A stretch of 31,609 bases of DNA from assembly GCA_002839245.1 (NCBI GenBank), contig PGXR01000017.1, forward strand, positions 1 to 31,609, read 5' to 3'. Position 1 is the first letter of the stretch; each line of letters starts with the position of its first letter. Shown here one piece after another: positions 17,072 to 23,838 of this stretch. The DNA is from Spirochaetae bacterium HGW-Spirochaetae-7 (lineage in GTDB: Bacteria; Spirochaetota; Spirochaetia; Treponematales; UBA12059). The notes below the pieces were generated by a model. The model saw only the letters and a list, made by a program, of their open reading frames with translations, ran no database searches and was not told the DNA's origin. The position numbers and the translations under genes are program-made.

Positions 17072-17752
17072 ATGGCAACGCTGTACATGGTCGCGACTCC
17101 CATCGGCAACCTCGAGGACATCACCTTCCGCGCCGTCCGCGTGCTCGGGGAGGTCGATACGATCGCCTGCGAGGATACGAGGCACACGCTCAAATTGCTC
17201 AATCACCTTGCCATAAAGAAGCCGCTCGTCGCGTGCTATGCGTATGAAGAAGAAAAAGGTTCGGCGCGGATCCTGGGGCTGCTCGAGCAGGGCAGAAACG
17301 TAGCCTACTGTTCCGACGCCGGTACTCCGTGCCTCTCCGACCCCGGCATCCTGGTCGCTATGCGGGCCAGGGAAGCCGGCCATGAGGTAGTACCCATTCC
17401 CGGGCCGAGCGCCTTCGCGGCACTGATTTCAGCCGCGGGCATATTCTACAAATCCGTTACCTTCGATGGTTTCCCGTCTCCGAAACCTGGGCGCAGGCAT
17501 ACGCGGGTAGCGGAGCTGATGTCCAGGCAGGAGGCCTTCGTCATGTACGAATCACCTCACCGCATAGTAAGACTATTGGCCGATATTGCCGATATAGATG
17601 CTGAGAGGCGAATCTGCGTCGGCAGGGAAATGACCAAGATCCACGAGGAATTCCTTGCTGGAACGGCAACCGAGGTCAGGGACGCGCTCGGCTCCAGACC
17701 GGTAATAAAAGGTGAAATAGCAGTACTTGTGTCCGGCGCCAAAAAAGGGTAA
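17072..17752 (+). CDS. rsmI: 16S rRNA (cytidine-1402-2'-O)-methyltransferase RsmI
   Basis: The 226-residue SAM-dependent enzyme methylates the 2'-OH of C1402 in 16S rRNA. Recognised by the tetrapyrrole-methylase fold: LYMVATPIGNLEDITFRAVRVL at the start, ACEDTRHTLKLLNH, YCSDAGTPCLSDPG (the SAM-site glycine-rich loop), PIPGPSAFAALISAAG and the FPSPKPGRR segment. It is shorter than the E. coli protein (about 286 residues) and lacks the C-terminal helical extension, a common short form. The start ATG at 17072 follows its -10 box by 6 nt, so the mRNA is probably leaderless. The stop codon overlaps the -35 element of the following FlgM-like gene's sigma-28 promoter. Confidence 0.95.
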   Translation: MATLYMVATPIGNLEDITFRAVRVLGEVDTIACEDTRHTLKLLNHLAIKKPLVACYAYEEEKGSARILGLLEQGRNVAYCSDAGTPCLSDPGILVAMRAREAGHEVVPIPGPSAFAALISAAGIFYKSVTFDGFPSPKPGRRHTRVAELMSRQEAFVMYESPHRIVRLLADIADIDAERRICVGREMTKIHEEFLAGTATEVRDALGSRPVIKGEIAVLVSGAKKG

Positions 17753-17777
17753 ACTAATCCTGACGCGTTGCCGATAC
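17750..17777 (+). promoter_or_regulatory. Sigma-28 (FliA)-type promoter of the FlgM-like gene
   Basis: TAAA (17750-17753), 16 bp, GCCGATAC (17770-17777) matches the flagellar class-3 consensus TAAA-N15-GCCGATAA with 7 of 8 bases in the -10. Self-control of an anti-sigma-28 gene by sigma-28 is the classical feedback. Confidence 0.6.
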
Positions 17778-17804
17778 TGAACATGTGAAAGGCAGGGGCC
17801 ACCG

Positions 17805-18083
17805 ATGACGATTGACAGGCTGAACCCACTGGATCCAATCCAGCCAAAGAAACCCTCCGGCGTAAACCACGCCGACAGGAATTCGGGGAACGATTCCGTG
17901 AGCCTGTCCTCGGAGGCCGTCGTCAAGGCCGAGTTGTTCAAGGCTCTCGAGCTGGCCAGGGCCGCTCCGGAGATGAGGATGGACCGAATCGCCGAGCTCA
18001 AGGCCAGGATCGACGATCCCGACTACATAAACGACACCATCCTGAACGCCACCGCCGACCGTATTCTCGACCAGCTCCTGTAA
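17805..18083 (+). CDS. flgM: FlgM-like anti-sigma-28 factor
   Basis: The 92-residue, mostly polar protein has the shape of FlgM: a short disordered N-terminal half with a VSLSSEA-like segment, then helices ending RMDRIAELKARIDDPDYINDTI and ATADRILDQLL. In FlgM these helices bind and silence sigma-28 until the flagellar hook is built and FlgM is exported. Length is typical. The ribosome site (AGGGG) is well placed, and a sigma-28-type promoter lies upstream. A strong terminator follows at 18111, so it is a single-gene transcript. Similarity in such a short protein is limited, so the name rests on C-terminal pattern, size and promoter together. Confidence 0.75.
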   Translation: MTIDRLNPLDPIQPKKPSGVNHADRNSGNDSVSLSSEAVVKAELFKALELARAAPEMRMDRIAELKARIDDPDYINDTILNATADRILDQLL

Positions 18084-18110
18084 ACTGCTTTCTATTAATC
18101 TGGTTTCAGG

Positions 18111-18138
18111 GGACGGAGGCTCATACCTCCGTCCTTTT
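18111..18138 (+). terminator. Rho-independent terminator of the FlgM-like gene
   Basis: GGACGGAGG (18111-18119), loop CTCATA, CCTCCGTCC (18126-18134), then TTTT. The perfect 9-bp stem lies 28 bp after the stop codon. Its 3' end merges into the left arm of the palindromic element. Confidence 0.9.
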
Positions 18139-18258
18139 CAATATATCGGGGCGTTCGCTTCGTTGCTCCCCGCGAGGCACCCCTCGACATACGGAAAGTA
18201 TGCCATCGGGGTTCCTCGTGTGTCGCGCCTCGCGCTCATCCCCGATATATTGAAAAGG
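18133..18258. repeat. 126-bp nested palindromic element (REP/MITE-like candidate)
   Basis: The outer arms are a perfect 19-bp inverted repeat (18133-18151 and 18240-18258; ends CCTTTTCAA and TTGAAAAGG). Inside lie further nested arms: CGCGAGGC (18171-18178) with GCCTCGCG (18227-18234), ACCCC (18179-18183) with GGGGT (18208-18212), and CATAC (18188-18192) with GTATG (18198-18202) around a GGAAA loop. The whole can fold into one long branched hairpin in either strand. No protein is encoded. This is the form of a mobile palindromic repeat or an RNA structure; copy number in the genome cannot be seen from one window. Confidence 0.75.
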
Positions 18259-18268
18259 CTTTGAACAC

Positions 18269-18288
18269 ATCGGGGCGTTCGCTTCGTT
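18269..18288 (+). repeat. Second copy of a 20-bp direct repeat from the palindromic element
   Basis: Bases 18269-18288 repeat 18145-18164 exactly (begins ATCGGGGCGTT), which straddles the left arm and the adjoining interior of the element. A shorter partial match (ATATCGGGCGT) follows at 18289. It suggests a truncated second insertion or duplication beside the element, just before the Fe-ADH-like gene. Confidence 0.7.
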
Positions 18289-18314
18289 ATATCGGGCGTA
18301 CCGCAGGGGGATGC

Positions 18315-19463
18315 ATGGCTGACTTCAGGTTTCACGTACCGGCCGATTGCTTCATCGGGCAGGATGCCCTCTACAAGCTTCCCCTGATACTCGAGGGCGG
18401 ACCGGAGCGTGCGCTGCTCGTCGCCGACCCGGGGCTCGGCGCCTCGGGGCCGGCTGAGCGTCTGGTGTCGGTGCTCGAGGGACGAGGCATGCAGCTCATC
18501 ACCTTCGATGAAATTGCCGACAGGCCGTCGTCGACCTCGGTGGACGAGGCGGTCGCGCTCGCCAGGGGGTCGCGCACGCCGCTGGTCATTGGCATAGGCG
18601 GAATCCGGACGATCCACGTTGCCAAGGCCGTGGCTGCCCTCGCGTCGGGGGAATCCTCGGTAGACGCCTGGATGGACGGCTCCGCGCCGCTCAGGCCGCC
18701 GTTGCCGTTGGCGCTCGTCCCGACGAGCTACCGCGATCCGTTCCTCCTGTCGGGAGGCCTGGTGCTCACCGACGCGCGTTCCGGAGGAGCCGCCTTCCTG
18801 CAGGCCCAACGCGGCGTCGAGACGGCCGTGATCCTCGACTCCAACGCATTCGGCGGCTTGTCCGCCAAGGCCGAGGCGGCAGCGCTTCTCGACGGCGCGA
18901 TGGCCGCGATAGAAGGCTACGCATCGTCCAGGGAAGGTTTTCTCTCGGACATGGCTCTTCGCGAGGCTGTCGGCCTCTATGTCAGGGCCCTAGACGTGAC
19001 GCTGCAACGGCCTGAGGACCCCCAGGCCAGGGCGGATGCCGCCCGGGCCTGCTTCCTGACCGGGCTGGGCCTCGCGTCCTCGTCGCCCGGGCTCGGGACG
19101 GCCATCTCGTACGCCATCAACGCGCGCTGGGGCGTTCCCAAGGCCAACCTGGCCGCCGTTATGCTGCCCTACCTCCTGGAGTCGCTTTCCCGATCGCGAC
19201 CCGAGAAGATTGCAGCGCTTGCGCCGCTGTTCTGCGAGGTAGACCCTGATGAAGGCGCTTCGGGAGCGGCCGCAAGGGCGGTCGAGTCGATACGCACGCG
19301 GCTCGGACTGCTCAAGATCCCGAGCAGGCTCAAGGATTTCGACCTGGCTCTGGAACGGCTCGTCGAGACGGCCGAATCCGCCCGTCGCTTCGACTTCATG
19401 AATTTCCTCCCCCGCACCATGACCGTCGACGATGTCTTCGACTTCATAAAAACCGTCTACTGA
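18315..19463 (+). CDS. Fe-ADH/dehydroquinate-synthase-fold protein lacking the metal-binding histidines
   Basis: The 382-residue protein has the overall layout of iron-containing alcohol dehydrogenases: an N-terminal nucleotide-binding half (RALLVADPGLG, then VIGIGGIRTIHVAKAVAAL in place of the usual GGGSxxDxAK) and a helical C-terminal half. The key motifs are eroded. The LTDALxHAxE motif reads LLDGAMAAIEGY, keeping the Asp (D193) but with Ala at the His position (197). The PxHG motif reads VPKA (K276). The stretch before it (252-275) has no histidine. The substrate loop PTTAGTGSE reads PTSYRDPFLLSGG. It is probably not a metal-dependent dehydrogenase. A good AGGGGG ribosome site precedes ATG 18315, and the frame is intact. 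The role is unknown. Confidence 0.75.
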   Translation: MADFRFHVPADCFIGQDALYKLPLILEGGPERALLVADPGLGASGPAERLVSVLEGRGMQLITFDEIADRPSSTSVDEAVALARGSRTPLVIGIGGIRTIHVAKAVAALASGESSVDAWMDGSAPLRPPLPLALVPTSYRDPFLLSGGLVLTDARSGGAAFLQAQRGVETAVILDSNAFGGLSAKAEAAALLDGAMAAIEGYASSREGFLSDMALREAVGLYVRALDVTLQRPEDPQARADAARACFLTGLGLASSSPGLGTAISYAINARWGVPKANLAAVMLPYLLESLSRSRPEKIAALAPLFCEVDPDEGASGAAARAVESIRTRLGLLKIPSRLKDFDLALERLVETAESARRFDFMNFLPRTMTVDDVFDFIKTVY

Positions 19464-19467
19464 GCCG

Positions 19468-20138
19468 ATGATCGCGGTACGGAAGTTGATGGCGCTCGGC
19501 CCGGTGCACAGGGCGCGGAAGGCGGCCCAGGTGCTGGGCCATGTCGAGGCCGACTACAGGCTTGGCGCGACCGGCGCAGGCGCATGGGTCGCCGAGCTGG
19601 GCGCGGCCTTCTCCGCGGACGAGTCTCTGTCCCCGGCCTTGCGCGCCCTCGCTGCCGAGGCTTCGGGTGAGACCGGCAGGACGGCCCTGTCGTCGCCGGA
19701 GGCTGGCGCCAGGCTCGTCAACGCCATGGCGCGCGGACTCGAGGCGTACGCCGGCCTGTCGCCCGCGGACTGGGATTTCCGCGAACCTCTTGGCCTGTCG
19801 CTGTCCCCCGGCGTCCGCAGGGTCTTTCCCGGCGTCCGCGCCTATCTCGAGGACCTCCGGTCGCCGTTCAACGTCGGTTCGATCTCGCGCTGGAACTGCG
19901 CGGCGAATCGATCGACGCCTTCGAGTTTCCCGAGCGCGGCATCGTCGTCGTGGGTTCCGAGGAGCTGGGCGTCTCTCCCGAAGCCATGGCGCTCTGTTCC
20001 CGTACCGTCAGCATCCCGATGCTCGGCGCGAAGGGCAGCCTCAACGCGGGCGTCGCCTTCGGCGTGCTGATGGACGCCTGGCGGCGTTCGCTTTCGGTTC
20101 GGGGCATCATGCCGGTACGGTGCCAGCAATCAATTTGA
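19468..20138 (+). pseudogene. Broken SpoU/TrmH-family RNA 2'-O-methyltransferase (internal deletion with frameshift)
   Basis: The first part, from ATG 19468, reads an N-terminal helical domain and then LEDLRSPFNVGSI, the SpoU motif 1 (NxGxIxR). At about 19876-19886 the coding frame shifts. The +2 frame then reads FDLALELRGESIDAFEFPE and IVVVGSEELGVSPEAM, then the IPMLGAKGSLNAGVAFG motif 2/3, ending at 20138. The segment that normally lies between motif 1 and the GGE-type strand (roughly 40-60 residues) is missing, so this is a deletion and not just a lost base. Continuing in the first frame gives unrelated sequence to 20070. The product cannot bind SAM normally. It starts 4 bp after the Fe-ADH-like gene. 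Confidence 0.8.
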
Positions 20139-20163
20139 CAAGAGCCCGGATCGCCCGTACACT
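20135..20163 (+). promoter_or_regulatory. Promoter of the MsmX/UgpC-type ATPase gene
   Basis: Perfect TTGACA (20135-20140), exactly 17 bp, TACACT (20158-20163). The predicted start near 20170 gives a leader of about 32 nt with GGGAGG before the ATG. The -35 overlaps the TGA stop of the broken SpoU gene. Confidence 0.75.
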
Positions 20164-20201
20164 GTCAGGAATAAGATAACCTCTTCCAACGGGAGGGCCT
20201 C

Positions 20202-21320
20202 ATGGCCAAAGTAATTCTCAAGGACGTCACCAAGATATACGATGGTGACGTCAAGGCAGTGGACTCGGTCAACATCGTCGTCGAGGACAAGGAATTCGTC
20301 GTTTTCGTCGGGCCGTCAGGCTGTGGAAAGTCGACGACGCTCCGGATGGTCGCCGGACTCGAGGAAATCTCGGGCGGCGAGATAAGCATCGACGGCCAGA
20401 TCGTCAACGACGTGCCGCCCAAGGACAGGAACATCGCGATGGTGTTCCAGAACTACGCTCTCTACCCGCACATGAGCGTCTACGACAACATGGCTTTCGG
20501 TCTCAAGATCCGCAAGCTTCCGAAGGCCGAGATCGACCAGCGCGTCCGCGAGGCCGCCAAGATCCTGGACATCGAGAAGTACCTTGACCGCAAGCCTAAG
20601 CAGCTGTCGGGCGGCCAGCGCCAGCGCGTAGCCGTGGGCAGGGCTATCGTCCGCAACCCCAAGGTGTTCCTGTTCGACGAGCCGCTGTCAAACCTGGACG
20701 CCAAGCTCCGCGTCCAGATGCGCGCCGAGATCATCGACCTGCACCAGCGGCTCCAGGCCACGATGATCTACGTCACCCATGACCAGGTCGAGGCGATGAC
20801 GATGGGCGACAAGATAGTCGTCATGAAGGATGGCCTGGTCCAGCAGATCGGTTCGCCCCTGTACCTCTACAACCATCCTATCAACAAGTTCGTGGCAGGC
20901 TTCATAGGCTCGCCGCCGATGAACTTCATTCCGGTCAAGGTCCTCGAGGAAGGCGGAAAGATAGTCCTCGACGAGGGGACCGCCAAAATGTCGCCAGATC
21001 CGGCGCATGTCGCGGCTCTCAAGCCCTACGTCGGCAGGGAAATCGTACTTGGCCTGAGACCGGAGGACTTGCCGTACGACGAGACGGCCAAGGGCTTCAA
21101 GACGACGATCATCGTTGTGGAACCGCTCGGAGCGGAGATCCACCTGTGGGCAAAGACTTCGTCAAGCCAGATCGTTTCCAGGGTAGCGCCCCATCACACC
21201 ATCAAGCTCGGCGATGTGGTCTGCTTCGCGCCGGTGATGGCCAAGGCAAGGTACTTCGACAATGACAACGAGCGGTCGATACTGCCGGTGGCGATAGTCG
21301 AATCAGAATCGACCAACTGA
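20202..21320 (+). CDS. Sugar ABC transporter ATP-binding protein, MsmX/UgpC type (orphan)
   Basis: The 372-residue ATPase has Walker A GPSGCGKST (37-45), the Q-loop QNYALYPHM, signature LSGGQRQR (135-142), Walker B VFLFDEP (155-161) and the H-loop THDQ, followed by a MalK/UgpC-like regulatory domain (from about 235, including LGLRPEDLP). This subgroup powers importers for disaccharides, oligosaccharides or glycerol-3-phosphate. No permease or binding protein is nearby. Together with its own strong promoter and a terminator right behind it, this suggests a shared ATPase serving several sugar importers encoded elsewhere, as MsmX does in Bacillus. It differs from the ATPase at 3436-4554, which sits with its permease. 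The start is firm (GGGAGG before ATG). Confidence 0.88.
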   Translation: MAKVILKDVTKIYDGDVKAVDSVNIVVEDKEFVVFVGPSGCGKSTTLRMVAGLEEISGGEISIDGQIVNDVPPKDRNIAMVFQNYALYPHMSVYDNMAFGLKIRKLPKAEIDQRVREAAKILDIEKYLDRKPKQLSGGQRQRVAVGRAIVRNPKVFLFDEPLSNLDAKLRVQMRAEIIDLHQRLQATMIYVTHDQVEAMTMGDKIVVMKDGLVQQIGSPLYLYNHPINKFVAGFIGSPPMNFIPVKVLEEGGKIVLDEGTAKMSPDPAHVAALKPYVGREIVLGLRPEDLPYDETAKGFKTTIIVVEPLGAEIHLWAKTSSSQIVSRVAPHHTIKLGDVVCFAPVMAKARYFDNDNERSILPVAIVESESTN

Positions 21321-21362
21321 TCCTGGAAGACGTGGCGCGACGCCCGTAACCTGTCTTCAATC

Positions 21363-21404
21363 GGGGCATCCGTGCGGAATACCGCGCCGGATGCCCCGTT
21401 CTTG
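21363..21404 (+). terminator. Rho-independent terminator of the MsmX/UgpC-type gene
   Basis: GGGGCATCCG (21363-21372) pairs perfectly with CGGATGCCCC (21388-21397), with an inner GCGG-AATA-CCGC hairpin, followed by GTTCTTGT. The T-rich tail overlaps the -35 of the next gene. Confidence 0.85.
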
Positions 21405-21430
21405 TAAGGCGACCGCCAATTCCCTATAGT
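21402..21430 (+). promoter_or_regulatory. Promoter of the MCP-like gene giving a leaderless mRNA
   Basis: TTGTAA (21402-21407), exactly 17 bp, TATAGT (21425-21430), then 7 nt to ATG 21438. The predicted start falls on the start codon; only a poor AGG lies 4 nt before the ATG. Confidence 0.6.
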
Positions 21431-21437
21431 AGGTACC

Positions 21438-23174
21438 ATGATCGAAGCGCTTGAGGTGCCAGTGCTGACCCTCGTGGACAGGATAGACGCCATAGAACGG
21501 GAAACAGAATCGATGTACCTCCGGCTCGGGCGGGTTTTCCAGTCCGTGAAGGGCGCGGTCGATGCCAGCTCCCGCGAAGCTGAAACGGCGATACGAGCCG
21601 TTCTCCACGAACATCACAGCGGCAGCTCCGTCGAAGCGGCGCAACGCCGTTCTGTGGAGTTCATCGAGGATGCGACGAGGTTCTTCGAGAAGGCGTCCAG
21701 GACCGAGCAGGAGTTCATGCACGGCATCGAGTCGGGGATCGAGAGTCTTTCCATGCTCGACGGCATCATCGACCGCATCCGGGACGATTCGGAGGAGATG
21801 GAAATCGTCTCGCTCAACGCGATGACCGTCGCGCTCAAGTCCGGAGCCGCCGGCCGCGCTTTTTCCGTCATCACCGACGAGCTCAAGCAGCTTTCGGGTC
21901 GTACCATCAGGCACGCCGACGACCTCTCGCGCGCCGGCCAGGTCCTCCTCGAGCGGCTTGGTACCCTCAGGGGAGCGCTCGAAGCCCTTTCCGCCACCCA
22001 GTCGTCGTTTTTCGATTCCGCGAAGACTGCCCTTGAAAGCGGCTTCGCGGCCCTGGACAGGCAGGTCGACGAGACCGCCTGCGCCATCAGGGGCCTGGGC
22101 GACGGCGCATCGAGCGTGCGGGAACCGATAGCGACCATCATGCAGGAGGTCCAGCTTCAGGACATCATCCGCCAGTCGCTCGACCATGTCCGGCTTTCGC
22201 TGCAGGCGGCCGAACCCGAAGGCGTTGCCTCGTCGGCCGAAGCGGTGGATCCGGCCGAAGAAGCGGCCTTCCTCGGCGAGATAACCAAGCTGTCGGCGTC
22301 GCTGCTCGATGACGTGGCCGGTCAGGTCCATTCCAGCCTCGAGCGGTTCAGGTCCGGCATGGAAGGCGTCAGCGCGGTGATGACATCCGTCGAGGCAGGC
22401 CGGAAGGCCATCGTCGACGGCCGCCTGGTCGCGGGGCCGACGGAGGATTATGAAGCCAAGGCCCGGGCATTCATCGTCGCCAAGGAATCCGCGGCCATCG
22501 ACGCCACGGCCATATCCGAGGATGTCCGCGGACTCGAGTCGCGTTTCAGGGAAATGCAGTCGATTCTCGCGCGGTTCAAGAGCATCGTGACGGCCTCCAG
22601 GATAGAAACGGCCAGGAACAAGGCGCTTGCGGTAGTCTCTACGACGGTAATAGGAATGATGGAGCTTACCGAACGTCTCACCGAGGACGTCGCCGCCGCC
22701 GGTGGCGTTACGAGGTCGTTCGGCAAGACACTGTCCACCGGCATGTCCGACTACCTGTCGGGAGCCGAGGAGAGCCTGGAGACTTTGCGGACCGAGACCG
22801 CCAAGCTTCAGTCCGAATTCGTCCGCATCGAAGAATCCCGCCGCCGGATGTGGAAGGCGGAATCCGATTTCCGGCCGTTTTCCGGCCGTTTCGCCGCGTC
22901 GTTCAGTGAAGCCATGGACTCGGTCGCCAGCGTGGAATCGCTCGCGCAGGAGCTCGAGTCGATGAGGGATGCCCTCGTCTCATGCACCGGCGCCTCGGCG
23001 CAACGGGAACATCAAGCTTCCACCATCCACAGCGAGAGGCTCAGGGCGATCGTCGACCGTTTCACCATCTTCGCGCACAAGCAGACGGCCGCGCGAATAA
23101 CCAACTTCGACTCCAGCGGCGATGCTGTCGGGGATGCTTCCAGCGCCGAATCAGGCGATGTCACGCTGTTTTAG
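21438..23174 (+). CDS. Soluble MCP-like (chemoreceptor-type) coiled-coil protein
   Basis: The 578-residue protein is almost all helix and has no signal peptide or membrane segment. Residues 119-155 (EIVSLNAMTVALKSGAAG, then FSVITDELKQLSGRT) match the tip of the MCP signalling hairpin (LLALNAAIEAARAGExGRGFAVVADEVRKLA), but the acidic residues of the CheA/CheW contact are changed. A second similar segment at about 380-420 (FKSIVTASRIETARNKALA, then TVIGMMELTERLTEDV) looks like a diverged duplicate. VQLQDIIRQSLDHV (about 236-249) resembles the QxQDxxRQ motif of CheZ/PhoU-like helical bundles. It is followed 6 bp later by cheD, whose product acts on chemoreceptors, so a role in chemotaxis signalling is likely. 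It could be a cytoplasmic receptor or a structural partner. Confidence 0.7.
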   Translation: MIEALEVPVLTLVDRIDAIERETESMYLRLGRVFQSVKGAVDASSREAETAIRAVLHEHHSGSSVEAAQRRSVEFIEDATRFFEKASRTEQEFMHGIESGIESLSMLDGIIDRIRDDSEEMEIVSLNAMTVALKSGAAGRAFSVITDELKQLSGRTIRHADDLSRAGQVLLERLGTLRGALEALSATQSSFFDSAKTALESGFAALDRQVDETACAIRGLGDGASSVREPIATIMQEVQLQDIIRQSLDHVRLSLQAAEPEGVASSAEAVDPAEEAAFLGEITKLSASLLDDVAGQVHSSLERFRSGMEGVSAVMTSVEAGRKAIVDGRLVAGPTEDYEAKARAFIVAKESAAIDATAISEDVRGLESRFREMQSILARFKSIVTASRIETARNKALAVVSTTVIGMMELTERLTEDVAAAGGVTRSFGKTLSTGMSDYLSGAEESLETLRTETAKLQSEFVRIEESRRRMWKAESDFRPFSGRFAASFSEAMDSVASVESLAQELESMRDALVSCTGASAQREHQASTIHSERLRAIVDRFTIFAHKQTAARITNFDSSGDAVGDASSAESGDVTLF

Positions 23175-23180
23175 CGCGGT

Positions 23181-23777
23181 GTGGAGCGGCGTTTGTTCAC
23201 CCACAAGCTGAGCCAGTTCGAGCAGGACATCATAACGATACACCCGGGCGAGTACCACGTCTCTGGCAACGACATAATCATCGCCACTGTCCTGGGCTCG
23301 TGCGTATCGGTGTCGTTCTGGGACCGGCGACTGATGCAAGGCGGCATCAACCATTTCATGCTGCCCGGCGATCTGGACGACAAGGACGTGGTACGCAGCC
23401 GCAACGCCAAATACGGCATGTTCGCCATAGAGCTGCTGTACAACGAGCTTATGAAGTTGGGGTCGCGCAAGGCGGACATAGTCGCCAAGGTCTTCGGCGG
23501 CGCGTCAGTACTCAAGCTCACGGGCGGCCCGACCGCGATTCCGAAAGGCAATGTGGATTTCGCGATAGCCTACCTGCAAAAGGAAGGCATACCCGTAGCT
23601 GCCAACGATACCGGCGGCATCCTGCCCCGCAAGATATTCTTTTTCACGAGGACGGGCAAGATACTCCTCAAGCGGATACTCGGTACGATGGTCAGCACCG
23701 TCGAGCGGGAGGAGCAGGCCTACCTGGACAGGATCAAGCGAAACGAAGGCGGAGCCGTGACGCTGTTCGACCGGTAG
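23181..23777 (+). CDS. cheD: Chemoreceptor glutamine deamidase CheD
   Basis: The 198-residue enzyme deamidates glutamines of chemoreceptors and in many bacteria also binds CheC to help adaptation. The catalytic residues are visible: Cys41 in LGSCVSVSFWD and His58 in GGINHFMLP, with the typical KVFGGASVL and NDTGGILPRKIFF segments. It starts with GTG at 23181, 6 bp after the MCP-like gene; TTG at 23193 with GGAG upstream is an alternative start. The C-terminal stretch (ILLKRILGTMVSTVEREEQAYLDRI) is longer than in many CheD proteins. The target may be the neighbouring MCP-like protein or receptors elsewhere. A bidirectional palindrome follows. Confidence 0.92.
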   Translation: MERRLFTHKLSQFEQDIITIHPGEYHVSGNDIIIATVLGSCVSVSFWDRRLMQGGINHFMLPGDLDDKDVVRSRNAKYGMFAIELLYNELMKLGSRKADIVAKVFGGASVLKLTGGPTAIPKGNVDFAIAYLQKEGIPVAANDTGGILPRKIFFFTRTGKILLKRILGTMVSTVEREEQAYLDRIKRNEGGAVTLFDR

Positions 23778-23793
23778 CCTTGTCTCATGAGGG

Positions 23794-23823
23794 TTTTTCA
23801 AAATGCAGATGCATTTTGAAAAA
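23794..23823. terminator. Bidirectional palindrome between cheD and cysE
   Basis: Perfect 14-bp arms TTTTTCAAAATGCA (23794-23807) and TGCATTTTGAAAAA (23810-23823) surround GA. It lies 16 bp after the cheD stop and 15 bp after the cysE stop on the other strand. The A/T-rich flanks give U-rich ends both ways. It could end both transcripts; its TTTTCAA...TTGAAAA ends resemble those of the 18133-18258 element. Confidence 0.65.
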
Positions 23824-23838
23824 GCTTTCTTGATCTGC

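Noticed and set aside
18133..18288. CRISPR array
   Set aside because: Only two copies of one 20-bp repeat with palindromic flanks; no regular spacers and no cas genes.
19468..20138. Programmed frameshift in the SpoU gene
   Set aside because: A frameshift alone would keep the middle of the domain; here that segment is missing, so a deletion fits better.
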